From Gemmatimonadaceae bacterium (GTDB taxonomy: Bacteria; Gemmatimonadota; Gemmatimonadetes; Gemmatimonadales; Gemmatimonadaceae): a DNA stretch of 64,000 nucleotides. The DNA is taken from assembly GCA_020852815.1 (NCBI GenBank), contig JADZAN010000010.1, positions 124,001 to 188,000 on the forward strand. The letters are read 5' to 3'. This document shows, piece after piece, positions 17,366 to 26,819 of the stretch. The position numbers and the translations under genes were made by a program. A model generated the notes under the pieces. It ran no database searches. It was not told the origin of the DNA and worked only from the letters and a program-made list of their open reading frames with translations. Every line of letters starts with the position of its first letter. Position 1 is the stretch's first letter.

Positions 17366-18391
17366 CTAGGCTCGAGGCGCCGACCTCCCCGTCAGCTGCT
17401 CCTCGCCCGAGCCGGCATATCCCATGGCGCGCAGCCGTTGGATGCGTGCGGCCATGGGGGGATGCGTCGCGAAGAGCGTCGCCACGCGGCGCGACGCGCC
17501 GAGGGGATCGGCGATGCAGAGGTGCGCGCTCCCCTTCTTGATGGCGCGCGTTGGCGACGCGGCCCCCTCGATTCGCTCCAGCGCACTGGCCAGCGCCAGC
17601 GGATTGCGCGTGAACTGCGCGCTCATGGCATCGGCGAGATACTCGCGCTCGCGACTCACGCTCATGGCCAGGAGCCGCGTGATGAGCGGGGCGAGGAACC
17701 AGCTCATCAACCAGAGCAGGAGCAGGACGATGAGCAGGATGTTCGCGTCCCCCTTCTTGCCGCTGCGCCGCCCGCTCCCCGAGGAGAGGCGCACCCCGCC
17801 GCGCCCCATCATGCGCCACATCCCGTCGCCCAGCAGCGCCACCGCCCCCACCAGCGCCGCAAGGATCGTCATCAGGCGCACGTCGAGGTTCCGGATATGC
17901 CCCATCTCGTGAGCTACGACGCCTTGCAGCTCGTCGCGCGAGAGCGTGCGCAGCAGACCCTCCGTGACCGCCACGTGCGCGAGGCGCTCGTCTCGCCCCG
18001 TGGCAAAGGCGTTGGGGTCGTCGTCGGGGACGATCCAGATGCGAGGGCGGGGGAGCCCGCTCGCGATCGCCATCTCATCCACCACGTTGACCAGTTCGCG
18101 CTCGACGGGGGTGACGGGATCGATCACCTCGCGCGCCCCGGTCGACCAGAGCACCTTTTGCGCGCCGGTGCTCCACGCATACGCGGCGATGGCAGCCGCC
18201 ACCACCGTCAGGAGCACGCCGAGCGCGGGGAAGACGTGGTGATACGTTCCCGGTTCCGCATCCCGCGTTGCGAGATAGGCAATGACGTCGCCGCCCAACC
18301 CCAACCAGGCAAAGAAGGCGATGAAGCCGGCGACGACCCAGCGCGAGCGCGAGCGGTTACGCGCCTGTTGCGTGAAGAGGTCGGTGCCCAG
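17366..18391 (-). CDS. htpX: M48 membrane metalloprotease HtpX, probable CTG start
   Basis: HtpX is a membrane zinc protease for quality control of membrane proteins. The protein has two N-terminal hydrophobic segments, the catalytic HEMGH, two further membrane segments, and SREREYLADA with the third zinc ligand. Starting at the only conventional codon (TTG 18304) would remove the family's N-terminal DLFxQQ-type start. In this sequence DLFTQQARNRSRSRW is encoded upstream and in frame. The likely start is CTG 18391, nine bases after a GGTGGAG sequence and four bases past the lemA stop. This gives 341 residues. It forms an operon with lemA. Confidence 0.88.
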   Translation of the reverse strand: MGTDLFTQQARNRSRSRWVVAGFIAFFAWLGLGGDVIAYLATRDAEPGTYHHVFPALGVLLTVVAAAIAAYAWSTGAQKVLWSTGAREVIDPVTPVERELVNVVDEMAIASGLPRPRIWIVPDDDPNAFATGRDERLAHVAVTEGLLRTLSRDELQGVVAHEMGHIRNLDVRLMTILAALVGAVALLGDGMWRMMGRGGVRLSSGSGRRSGKKGDANILLIVLLLLWLMSWFLAPLITRLLAMSVSREREYLADAMSAQFTRNPLALASALERIEGAASPTRAIKKGSAHLCIADPLGASRRVATLFATHPPMAARIQRLRAMGYAGSGEEQLTGRSAPRA

Positions 18392-18394
18392 GTG

Positions 18395-18955
18395 CTAGAA
18401 CTCCACCTTGGGAAGCGCGCGCTCGGCGCTGTCCTCGATTTCCCAGAGTTCCACCGGGGACGCGCCCGCCATGCCGGCCACGAAGACCGTCGGGACCTGC
18501 CGCTGCCGAGTGTTGTACTGCGTGGCGGTGTCGTTGTAGAGCTGTCGCGCGAAGGCGATCTTGTTCTCGGTCGAGACCAGCTCCTCTTGCAGCTGCGACA
18601 TGTTGGCGGTCGCCTTGAGGTCAGGGTACGCCTCGACCACCGCCATGAACCGCCCCAGCGAGGCGGTGAGCTGTGCCTCGGCCTGCGCCGTCGCCGCCAC
18701 CCCGCCGCCGCCCTGCTCCACCTGGATCGCCTTGTTGCGCGCCGCCACGACCGCCTCGAGCGTCTCGCGCTCGAAGTGCATCGCCCCCTTGACGCTGTTC
18801 ACGAGGTTGGGGATCAGGTCGTGCCGACGCTTGAGCTGCACGTCGACCTGCTTCCAGGCGTTCGCCACCTGGTTCTTGAGCGCGATGAGGCCGTTGTACG
18901 CGCCAACCAACCAGAACGCCACCACCACGATGACCAGCAGGAGGATCACGAGCAT
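18395..18955 (-). CDS. lemA: LemA family membrane protein
   Basis: The 186-residue protein has one N-terminal membrane helix (LVILLLVIVVVAFWLVGAY) followed by the helical LemA domain, with the conserved KNQVANAWKQVDVQLKRRHD and LIPNLVNSVKG stretches. LemA proteins are often encoded beside HtpX, as here. The exact function is not settled. The ATG at 18955 is preceded by GGGAG at six bases. A longer reading from 19069 would add a low-quality Arg-rich extension. The stop is followed directly by the htpX start region. Confidence 0.93.
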   Translation of the reverse strand: MLVILLLVIVVVAFWLVGAYNGLIALKNQVANAWKQVDVQLKRRHDLIPNLVNSVKGAMHFERETLEAVVAARNKAIQVEQGGGGVAATAQAEAQLTASLGRFMAVVEAYPDLKATANMSQLQEELVSTENKIAFARQLYNDTATQYNTRQRQVPTVFVAGMAGASPVELWEIEDSAERALPKVEF

Positions 18956-19040
18956 GGAAGGCTCCCGTGCACGGCAGTGAGGCGGGCGTCGCGCGCCCCG
19001 TGTGGTGCGCGCCGCAACCGCGATGTCCCTAACGAATGAT

Positions 19041-19067
19041 GGGACGAAGGCCCGGTGCCTTCGTCCC
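19041..19067. terminator. Strong hairpin downstream of the 54-residue gene
   Basis: GGGACGAAGGC (19041-19051) and GCCTTCGTCCC (19057-19067) form a perfect 11-bp stem with the loop CCGGT. It lies 59 bases past the stop of the small minus-strand gene and upstream of lemA. It is therefore best read as a terminator separating them. Confidence 0.6.
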
Positions 19068-19126
19068 ACGCTGCGATGTCACTGCTGCAATTCAGACGCG
19101 CCCTGGCACGGCCGCGTCACGCGACG

Positions 19127-19291
19127 CTACGCGCGCTTGCCCTTCATGGCGTCCTGCAGCCAGGTGAGGGGGATGAGAAAGAGCGGCGTCAGGAAGTGGC
19201 CAAGGAGGAGGTTGACCCAGGTGAGCGCGAGGTAGAAAGCGCCCAGTCCGAGTCCGGCCCACAGCGTGCCCAGCGGCGTTGAATGCTCCAC
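19127..19291 (-). CDS. 54-residue membrane protein
   Basis: It reads from GTG 19291 to TAG 19127. The protein is hydrophobic and Leu-rich, with two likely membrane segments (about residues 8-28 and 33-46) and a basic end, DAMKGKRA. GAGG lies seven bases before the GTG, and a perfect 11-bp hairpin follows the gene. Other frames covering the same stretch give Arg/Pro-rich nonsense, which supports this frame. I do not recognise the family. It is divergent from tilS. Confidence 0.65.
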   Translation of the reverse strand: MEHSTPLGTLWAGLGLGAFYLALTWVNLLLGHFLTPLFLIPLTWLQDAMKGKRA

Positions 19292-19306
19292 GATCCGTCC
19301 TCAGGT

Positions 19307-19336
19307 CGAAAAAGGTCGTCAGTGACGACGAAAAAG
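19307..19336. promoter_or_regulatory. Symmetrical operator-like element
   Basis: The sequence is CGAAAAAG, then GTCGTC-AGT-GACGAC, then GAAAAAG. The inner 6+3+6 palindrome (19315-19329) overlaps by one base two direct CGAAAAAG repeats (19307-19314 and 19329-19336) spaced 22 bases apart, about two helical turns. It lies in the divergent gap between the small membrane gene and tilS, so it could be a shared operator. No binding protein is known. Confidence 0.35.
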
Positions 19337-19338
19337 TA

Positions 19339-20910
19339 GTGGGCGCGCCGACACCGCGAAAGTGCGCCACGCCTCCCGACAACGGGCGATCATCCGCTCA
19401 GCTTTTCACGATAGATTCCGAGAGCATTCGCGCTGGCGCGGCATGCGAACTTCAATCGTGCGCCTCGCGAGCGCCGTCAAGCCGAGGCCCCACGTCCATC
19501 GCCTTCTCTCCAAACGCCGCCGCGCGCATTCGCACGCTCGTCGCCTCGCTACTCGCTGGTGACGACCGATTGGTGCTGGCCGTCTCGGGAGGCGTGGATT
19601 CGATGGTGCTCATGCACGCGATGGCGCAGGCGTGCGCATCGGCGAGGGCTGGCGGACGCGTCGTCGTCGCCACCTTCGACCACGGTACGGGCACCCACGC
19701 CCGGGCCGCCGTGCAGCACGTGCAACGTTTCGCGGCGGAGTGGGGACTTCCCGTGGTGACGGGAGCGCCCGAGCAACCGCTTGCCGGCGCCAGCGAGGCG
19801 CAGTGGCGCGCTGCCCGCTGGGCCTTTTTGAGAGGGGTAACACGCCAGCACGACGGACACGTCGTCACGGCCCATACGCGCGACGACCAGCTCGAGACCG
19901 TGGTGATGCGCGCCATGCGCGGCGCCGGCGCGCGAGGGTTGAGCGCGCTCCGCGCCCCCTCGGCCATTCGGCGCCCCCTGCTCGACGTCTCGCGCGAGGA
20001 CGTGCTGGCTTATGCTGCCGCGCACGCCGTCGCGCACGTCGACGACCCGGGAAACGCTCGGCGCGAGCACCTGCGCAATCGAATTCGCCTCGACCTGCTC
20101 CCGGCCATGTGCGCGGCGGACCCGCGCATCGCCGGCGACCTGCTCGCCCTGGCCGATCGCGCCGCCGCGCTGCGAACGGAGTGCACCGCTGCCGTCGCCC
20201 CGCACCTGCTGGAAACGGGGGAGGGGCGGGCGCTGGCTCGGCAGGTCACCGACCGGAGCTGGACGCCGCTCGCCTGCGCGCTCTACTGGCAGACGGTGGC
20301 CGAAGGGGCGGGGCTCGCACTGGACTGGCGCGGGACCGAGCGCCTCGTGCACTTCGCCGTCAACGGCCGTGGCGGGCTCCGCATCCCTCTCTCCGGCGGG
20401 TACGAGGCCGTGCATCGTCGCGACGTGGTCGAGATCAGGCGGCGCGAGCCACCCACGGCGCCGGATGCGCGCCTCAACACCGACGCCGAGACGCGTTTCG
20501 GTCGCTTTCGCTTCCGCCCTGTGTGGGAGCTTCACCCAATGACCGGCGACGCGCACGAGGAGATTATTCCGACGGCCGGAATCGCTGGGCGAGGGGAAGG
20601 GCACCGTGACGCGGAGATGGAACCGGGTAGTGAGCAGGATCCCTGGTCGAGCTGGCTCCCGGCCGAGGCGACGCTGGAGGTGCGGGCGTGGCGCTCAGGC
20701 GATCGCATGGACTCGTCAGGCGGCCGGCCGCGCCGCGTGAAGCGCTTCTTTGCCGACCGGCGGGTCGCCGCGCCAGATCGCGAGGGGTGGCCGGTTGTCG
20801 TGGCGGATGGCGAGATTGTCTGGATTCCCGGAGTGCGCCGCGGAAGCGCGGCAACCGTTCGGCCCGGTCGGCCGCGAGTCTGCTTCGTCTGTGAACGCCT
20901 CCGTTCATGA
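19339..20910 (+). CDS. tilS: tRNA(Ile)-lysidine synthetase TilS
   Basis: TilS modifies C34 of the CAU-anticodon isoleucine tRNA to lysidine, using ATP and lysine. The PP-loop motif LAVSGGVDSM lies where the conserved domain begins (about base 19575). TFDHGTGTHA, TAHTRDDQLETVVMRAMRGA and HLRNRIRLDLLP follow, and then the C-terminal substrate-binding domains. The start is uncertain. Conventional in-frame codons are only TTG 19279 (which overlaps the divergent gene) and GTG 19339, and both leave about 55-75 residues of unconserved sequence before the domain. The 3' end overlaps hpt by 20 bases. Confidence 0.9.
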   Translation: MGAPTPRKCATPPDNGRSSAQLFTIDSESIRAGAACELQSCASRAPSSRGPTSIAFSPNAAARIRTLVASLLAGDDRLVLAVSGGVDSMVLMHAMAQACASARAGGRVVVATFDHGTGTHARAAVQHVQRFAAEWGLPVVTGAPEQPLAGASEAQWRAARWAFLRGVTRQHDGHVVTAHTRDDQLETVVMRAMRGAGARGLSALRAPSAIRRPLLDVSREDVLAYAAAHAVAHVDDPGNARREHLRNRIRLDLLPAMCAADPRIAGDLLALADRAAALRTECTAAVAPHLLETGEGRALARQVTDRSWTPLACALYWQTVAEGAGLALDWRGTERLVHFAVNGRGGLRIPLSGGYEAVHRRDVVEIRRREPPTAPDARLNTDAETRFGRFRFRPVWELHPMTGDAHEEIIPTAGIAGRGEGHRDAEMEPGSEQDPWSSWLPAEATLEVRAWRSGDRMDSSGGRPRRVKRFFADRRVAAPDREGWPVVVADGEIVWIPGVRRGSAATVRPGRPRVCFVCERLRS

Positions 20911-21442
20911 TCCGCGTCTCGAGGGACGCACCGTCAAGCGCATCGCCTTTCCCGCCGAGACCATCGCCGCGCGCGTGGTGGAACTGGGAAAGGAGATCAC
21001 GGCCGCGTATCCCGATGGCGACCTTCTCGTCCTCGGGTTACTGAAAGGGAGCTTCATCTTCCTGAGCGATCTGGTGCGCTGCATCGAACGGCCGCTCAAG
21101 GTCGACTTCCTCGTCGCCGCCTCCTACGGGAACGAGACGATTTCGAGCGGATTTGTACGTTTGGTGTATGATCCGGAAACCGAGCTCGAAGGAAAGCACA
21201 TCCTGTTGGTGGAGGACATTGTCGATTCCGGCCGAACCTTGAGTAAGGTCATGGCGCTGCTGCAGGAGCGCCGTCCGCGCTCGCTCGAGGTCTGCGCCCT
21301 GCTCGACAAGCACATCGCCACGCACCTGACGTATCCGCCCAGGTTCTCCGGCTTCGACGCCCCGCACGAGTTTCTCGTGGGCTATGGCCTCGATCACGCC
21401 GAGAGCTTCCGGCACTTGCCGTATATTGCAAGCTTGCAGTAA
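20891..21442 (+). CDS. hpt: Hypoxanthine phosphoribosyltransferase
   Basis: It salvages hypoxanthine or guanine to IMP or GMP using PRPP. The 183-residue protein starts at GTG 20891, inside the end of tilS. It has the LLKGSFIFLSDL block, a flexible SYGNETISSG loop, and the PRPP-binding motif LLVEDIVDSGRTL, followed by the conserved LDKH and VGYGLD regions. The tilS-hpt-ftsH order is common in bacteria, which supports the call. It contains a TTA codon outside the usual GTTAGGC context (21037-21039). Confidence 0.95.
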   Translation: MNASVHDPRLEGRTVKRIAFPAETIAARVVELGKEITAAYPDGDLLVLGLLKGSFIFLSDLVRCIERPLKVDFLVAASYGNETISSGFVRLVYDPETELEGKHILLVEDIVDSGRTLSKVMALLQERRPRSLEVCALLDKHIATHLTYPPRFSGFDAPHEFLVGYGLDHAESFRHLPYIASLQ

Positions 21443-21457
21443 CCAGAGACCGCAGAC

Positions 21458-23437
<1,980 letters not shown>

Positions 23438-23438
23438 C

Positions 23439-23457
23439 GCGAGCGTTGGACGCTCGC
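23439..23457 (+). promoter_or_regulatory. Small hairpin with the TTG start codon in its loop
   Basis: GCGAGCG (23439-23445) pairs with CGCTCGC (23451-23457), leaving the loop TTGGA that holds the probable TTG start of the DUF2723 gene. It could modulate initiation there. Confidence 0.35.
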
Positions 23458-25518
23458 CTGTCGCCCAGGGGCGCCGCCGCGATCAGCGGCGGCGCCCTTC
23501 TCGTTGCCTACGTGGCAACGCTTGCCCCCACCGTCACGCTGTGGGACAGCGGCGAGTTCCTGGCGGCGATCCACTCGCTTGGCGTTCCGCACCCGCCCGG
23601 CACTCCGCTGTTTGTCTTTGCGGCGCGCGCGTGGTCGATGGTCCTGGGGTGGCTCCCGTTCGCCGTGGCGGTCAACCTGGCGTCGGCCGCTTGCACGGCG
23701 GGGGCGGCGGCGATCATGGCGGGGCTCATGACGCGCTGGACGGGGCGCGCCGCTGCCGGTGTCGCCGGGGCACTGGCGGGTGGCGGGATGGCGGCGGTGT
23801 GGCAGAGCGCCACGGAGACGGAGGTCTACGCCTACGCGACACTGCTCATCGCCGTGGCCCTGCTGCTCGCGGACCGTGCCGGGACACGTTGGAGCGTGCG
23901 TCATCGCGTGGCCATTGCCTTCTGCTTCGGGCTTGCCGTTCCGCTGCACATCAGCGCGCTGGTGGCGGGCCCGGCGATCATCCTGCTCGCGGCCACCGAT
24001 CGCTCCGCCGCCGTCTCGATACGCGCGGCGCTGGCCCCGCTCGCCGCATGGTGCGTGGCGGTGGGGCTGGGAACGGTGCGGCCGCTCCCGGTCATGGTCG
24101 GCGTGCTGCTGGCGCTGGCGGCCTGGCTTGCGCCTGACGGAAACGATTCCGGCGAGGCGCGGTGGGGGGCGTTCGGTTCGCTGGCGATGGTCGTGCTTGG
24201 GGCAAGCTTCGTCCTCGTCATGCTGGTGCGCGCCCGTCACGACCCGACGATCAACGAGGGGAGCGCCACCTCGTGGCAGGCACTGGTCGACATCGTCGCC
24301 CGGCGACAGTACGACGTTCCCCCGCCCTGGCCCAGGCGCGCTCCCTTCTGGTTGCAGCTGGGGAACGTGATCCAGTACACGGACTGGCAGGTGGCCGCGG
24401 GGCTGAGTGATGCGCCGGGGATTTCGCCGGTGCGCACGCCCATCACGGTCGCCTTCGTCCTGCTGGGAATCGTTGGGAGCGCCTGGCACCGGCGCCGCGA
24501 CGAGCGAAGCTGGAAGGCGATGACGCTCCTCTTCCTGTGTGCGACCGTCGGGGTGGTGATCGTCCTCAACCTGCGCGCCGGCCCCTCGTTCGGCATCGGC
24601 ATCCTCCCGCCAGATGCAATGCACGAGGCGCGTGAGCGTGACTACTTCTTCTCCCTCGCCTTCCTCGTCGCTGGGCTCTGGTGCGGCTGCGGACTCGTGG
24701 CGCTCTCGGATCGGCTCGCGCGCTCGGTGACGCGTCCGCCCGCGTCAGCTACGCGCCCGGATGCGCGTCTGGGTGCTCGCCCGCAGGCGCGCCCGCTCGC
24801 ACGAGCGGTGATGCTGCTGGCGCTGCTTCCGCTGGCACTCAACTGGCGCGCGGTCGATCGCCGACGCGCGCCCGACGCCGTGCTGGCACGCGAGCTGGCG
24901 GTGGAACTGCTGGCTCATCTCCCCGAGAGAGCGGTGCTCGTGGTGGCGGGCGACAACGATTCGTTCCCACTCTGGTACGTGCAGGAGGTCGAGGGGCTGC
25001 GCCGCGATGTGACGACGGTGACCATTCCGCTCCTTGGCGCAACGTGGTACCGCACGGAGCTGGCGCGCCGCCACGACCTGCTCTCCGAGCGCGTTGCGGC
25101 CGAGTGGCGCGGCCTGGAGCCCACACTCGCGGCGATTGGCGATGGCGCACGAGCACGGCGGCGTCCATTGCACGTTGCCGTCTCCGTGAGCAGCGACGAT
25201 CGGCGCGCCGTCGCCCCCGGGAAGGGGTGGCGCCTGGTCGGGATGTCATACGCGGCCAGCATCGCCCTCATCGCCGACAGCGGACGCGGCGATGCAGCAC
25301 CCGTCATCGACTCCACCGCCATCGCGCTCTCGCGCATCGAATCGGCGGGGCGGCGACGCGCAGTGGGCGGTAAGACGGCGAGCGCGCCAGCCGCACGCGA
25401 CGGCACAGGACGCTACGTTCAGCGCCTGCTGGACTGTCCGGCCGCCGCACTGGCGCGTGCACGCGGGGTGAATTCGTCGCCGCCCGGTTTACTTGAATCG
25501 ACTTGTAACTTCCGATAG
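23446..25518 (+). CDS. DUF2723 (TMEM260-like) multi-pass membrane protein
   Basis: The 690-residue protein has about a dozen hydrophobic segments and the family signature near the start (LWDSGEFLAA, then VPHPPGTPL), followed by an ERDYFF stretch. DUF2723 proteins belong to the GT-C glycosyltransferase-like group that use lipid-linked sugars. The C-terminal part (about 480-690) is soluble and Arg-rich and contains VVAGDNDSFPLWYVQ, also typical. The start is taken as TTG 23446, nine bases after the ftsH stop, because it keeps the first membrane helix. GTG 23512 is the alternative. A strong hairpin lies within the first codons. Confidence 0.8.
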   Translation: MDARLSPRGAAAISGGALLVAYVATLAPTVTLWDSGEFLAAIHSLGVPHPPGTPLFVFAARAWSMVLGWLPFAVAVNLASAACTAGAAAIMAGLMTRWTGRAAAGVAGALAGGGMAAVWQSATETEVYAYATLLIAVALLLADRAGTRWSVRHRVAIAFCFGLAVPLHISALVAGPAIILLAATDRSAAVSIRAALAPLAAWCVAVGLGTVRPLPVMVGVLLALAAWLAPDGNDSGEARWGAFGSLAMVVLGASFVLVMLVRARHDPTINEGSATSWQALVDIVARRQYDVPPPWPRRAPFWLQLGNVIQYTDWQVAAGLSDAPGISPVRTPITVAFVLLGIVGSAWHRRRDERSWKAMTLLFLCATVGVVIVLNLRAGPSFGIGILPPDAMHEARERDYFFSLAFLVAGLWCGCGLVALSDRLARSVTRPPASATRPDARLGARPQARPLARAVMLLALLPLALNWRAVDRRRAPDAVLARELAVELLAHLPERAVLVVAGDNDSFPLWYVQEVEGLRRDVTTVTIPLLGATWYRTELARRHDLLSERVAAEWRGLEPTLAAIGDGARARRRPLHVAVSVSSDDRRAVAPGKGWRLVGMSYAASIALIADSGRGDAAPVIDSTAIALSRIESAGRRRAVGGKTASAPAARDGTGRYVQRLLDCPAAALARARGVNSSPPGLLESTCNFR
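23469..23497 (+). terminator. Strong terminator-like hairpin just after ftsH, inside the next gene's first codons
   Basis: GGGCGCCGCCGC (23469-23480) and GCGGCGGCGCCC (23486-23497) form a perfect 12-bp stem over the loop GATCA and are followed by TTCTCGTT. It looks like the ftsH terminator, but it also encodes the Arg-Gly-Ala-rich start of the DUF2723 protein. Confidence 0.5.
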
Positions 25519-25521
25519 TTT
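25493..25521 (+). promoter_or_regulatory. Promoter candidate giving a near-leaderless yggS transcript
   Basis: TTGAAT (25493-25498) and TAGTTT (25516-25521) are 17 bases apart in a short A+T-rich island. Transcription would begin at about 25528-25530, essentially on the ATG of yggS, which has no Shine-Dalgarno sequence. TATCAT at 25521-25526 is an alternative -10. Confidence 0.4.
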
Positions 25522-25529
25522 ATCATGTT

Positions 25530-26213
25530 ATGCCTTTTCCGGGGTTGGCGGATCGACTCCAGTCGGTGCAGGCGCGCATCGCGTCGGCGGTCGCGCGTGG
25601 CGCTCACGGCCAGCGCGTCGAGCTGATCGCCGTCACCAAGACGCATGGCCCCGACGCGGTCGAGGCTGCGTGGGCGTGCGGCATTCGCTCGGTGGGGGAA
25701 AACAAGGTGCAGGAGGCGCTCGACAAGATGGCGCACGTCGCCGCACCGGTGGCGTGGCATCTCATCGGGCACCTGCAGCGGAACAAGGCGAAGCACGCGA
25801 CCCGCTTTGCCCTGGTGCATTCGATGGACAGCGCGCGTTTGGCCGATGCGCTGCACGACGTGGCGCAGAAGGCCGGGACGCGTCTGCGCGTCCTGGTGCA
25901 GGTGAACGCCAGCGGTGAGGAGAGCAAGGGAGGGTACGACCCATCGGAGCTGGCGGCCGAGGCGGCACGCCTGCGCAGGCTCGAGGCGCTGGACGTGGCG
26001 GGCGTGATGACGATGGCGCCGTTCGATGCCGACGAGGCGCTGCTGCGCTCCACGTTCGCACGGGCGCGTGCCGCGCGTGATGTGTTGCGCGAAGCGGGAC
26101 ACGCCGCGCACGAGCTGTCGATGGGAATGTCGAACGATTTCGAAGTTGCGGTCGAGGAGGGGGCGACGATGGTCCGCCTGGGGACGATCCTGTTTGGAGA
26201 GCGCACGCCATGA
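25530..26213 (+). CDS. yggS: YggS-family pyridoxal phosphate homeostasis protein
   Basis: This PLP-binding TIM-barrel protein helps balance PLP and amino-acid pools. No catalytic reaction is established for the family. The 227-residue protein has AVTKTH with the PLP lysine (about residue 35), VGENKVQEA, HLIGHLQRNK, and the C-terminal LSMGMSNDFEVAVEEGATMV stretch with the phosphate-binding region. It starts 11 bases after the DUF2723 gene with no ribosome-binding site and overlaps divIVA by four bases. The yggS-divIVA pairing near division genes is common. Confidence 0.95.
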   Translation: MPFPGLADRLQSVQARIASAVARGAHGQRVELIAVTKTHGPDAVEAAWACGIRSVGENKVQEALDKMAHVAAPVAWHLIGHLQRNKAKHATRFALVHSMDSARLADALHDVAQKAGTRLRVLVQVNASGEESKGGYDPSELAAEAARLRRLEALDVAGVMTMAPFDADEALLRSTFARARAARDVLREAGHAAHELSMGMSNDFEVAVEEGATMVRLGTILFGERTP

Positions 26214-26797
26214 CCGACGAATCATTTCACCTGACACCGCTCGACATCCGGCGCTACGACTTCGGGAGCGCACTGCGCGGTTACGATCGCGCGCGCGTCG
26301 ACCAATTCCGGGAGCAGGCGGCTGGCGAGGTTGAGCGATTGGTGAAGCAGTGCCAGGTGCTCGAGGGGAAGGCGCAGGGCTTTCACGAGCAGCTGCGCGC
26401 CTTTCGCGAGCGCGACAAGGCCATCAACGAGGCGCTGATTTCGGCGCAGCAGCTGCGGGCCGAGGTGCGCGAGCAGGCGGAACGCGAGGCGCAGCTCATC
26501 CTGCGCGAGGCGCGCGCCGAGGCGGAGCGCATCGTGGCCGGCGCAACCAACGAGATCCGGAAGGTCCAGGGCGACCTGGAGCTCCTCACTCGGCAGCGGC
26601 GGAGTTACCTCGCGCAGCTACGCACGATGGTGGAGCGTCAGCTCTCGGAAATCGAGGCCGCCGAAGGGAGTGCGGCGGCGACGCCCGCGCTGCGGCGCGA
26701 TGACCCTGGTACGGTTTCGGGCGCCGCGGCCGAGGCGCGCGAAAGCGATGCGGCGGCTGCCCCGGAGTGGATCGACTCGCTGTTCAAGGAACAGTAA
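26210..26797 (+). CDS. divIVA: DivIVA domain protein
   Basis: DivIVA proteins bind curved membrane at poles and septa and organise division or growth. The 195-residue protein begins with the DivIVA N-terminal motif (LTPLDIRRYDFGSALRGYDR, then VDQFRE). A long coiled coil follows (about residues 40-150), and then an Ala-rich tail ending WIDSLFKEQ. It overlaps yggS by four bases. Its TAA stop runs into the octamer array at 26796. Confidence 0.9.
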   Translation: MTDESFHLTPLDIRRYDFGSALRGYDRARVDQFREQAAGEVERLVKQCQVLEGKAQGFHEQLRAFRERDKAINEALISAQQLRAEVREQAEREAQLILREARAEAERIVAGATNEIRKVQGDLELLTRQRRSYLAQLRTMVERQLSEIEAAEGSAAATPALRRDDPGTVSGAAAEARESDAAAAPEWIDSLFKEQ

Positions 26798-26819
26798 GAC
26801 GAGAAGACGAGAAGACGAG
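26796..26819 (+). repeat. AAGACGAG octamer array, three copies
   Basis: There are three exact tandem copies of AAGACGAG. The array begins inside the divIVA stop codon, and its last G is the first base of the GTG used to start the purine nucleoside phosphorylase gene. The same octamer is tandemly repeated at 28301-28332 and, on the other strand, at 59213-59244. Confidence 0.85.

Noticed and set aside
18956-19069. Longer LemA reading starting at 19069
   Set aside because: The extra 38 residues are Arg/Pro-rich and unlike the family. ATG 18955 has a proper ribosome-binding site before the membrane helix.
19092-19382. A 96-codon minus-strand frame overlapping the 54-residue gene
   Set aside because: It is Arg/Pro/His-rich with no pattern, whereas the other frame encodes a coherent membrane protein with a ribosome-binding site.
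20750-20890. Longer Hpt reading starting inside tilS
   Set aside because: The added residues are a shadow of the tilS C-terminus. The conserved domain begins after GTG 20891.
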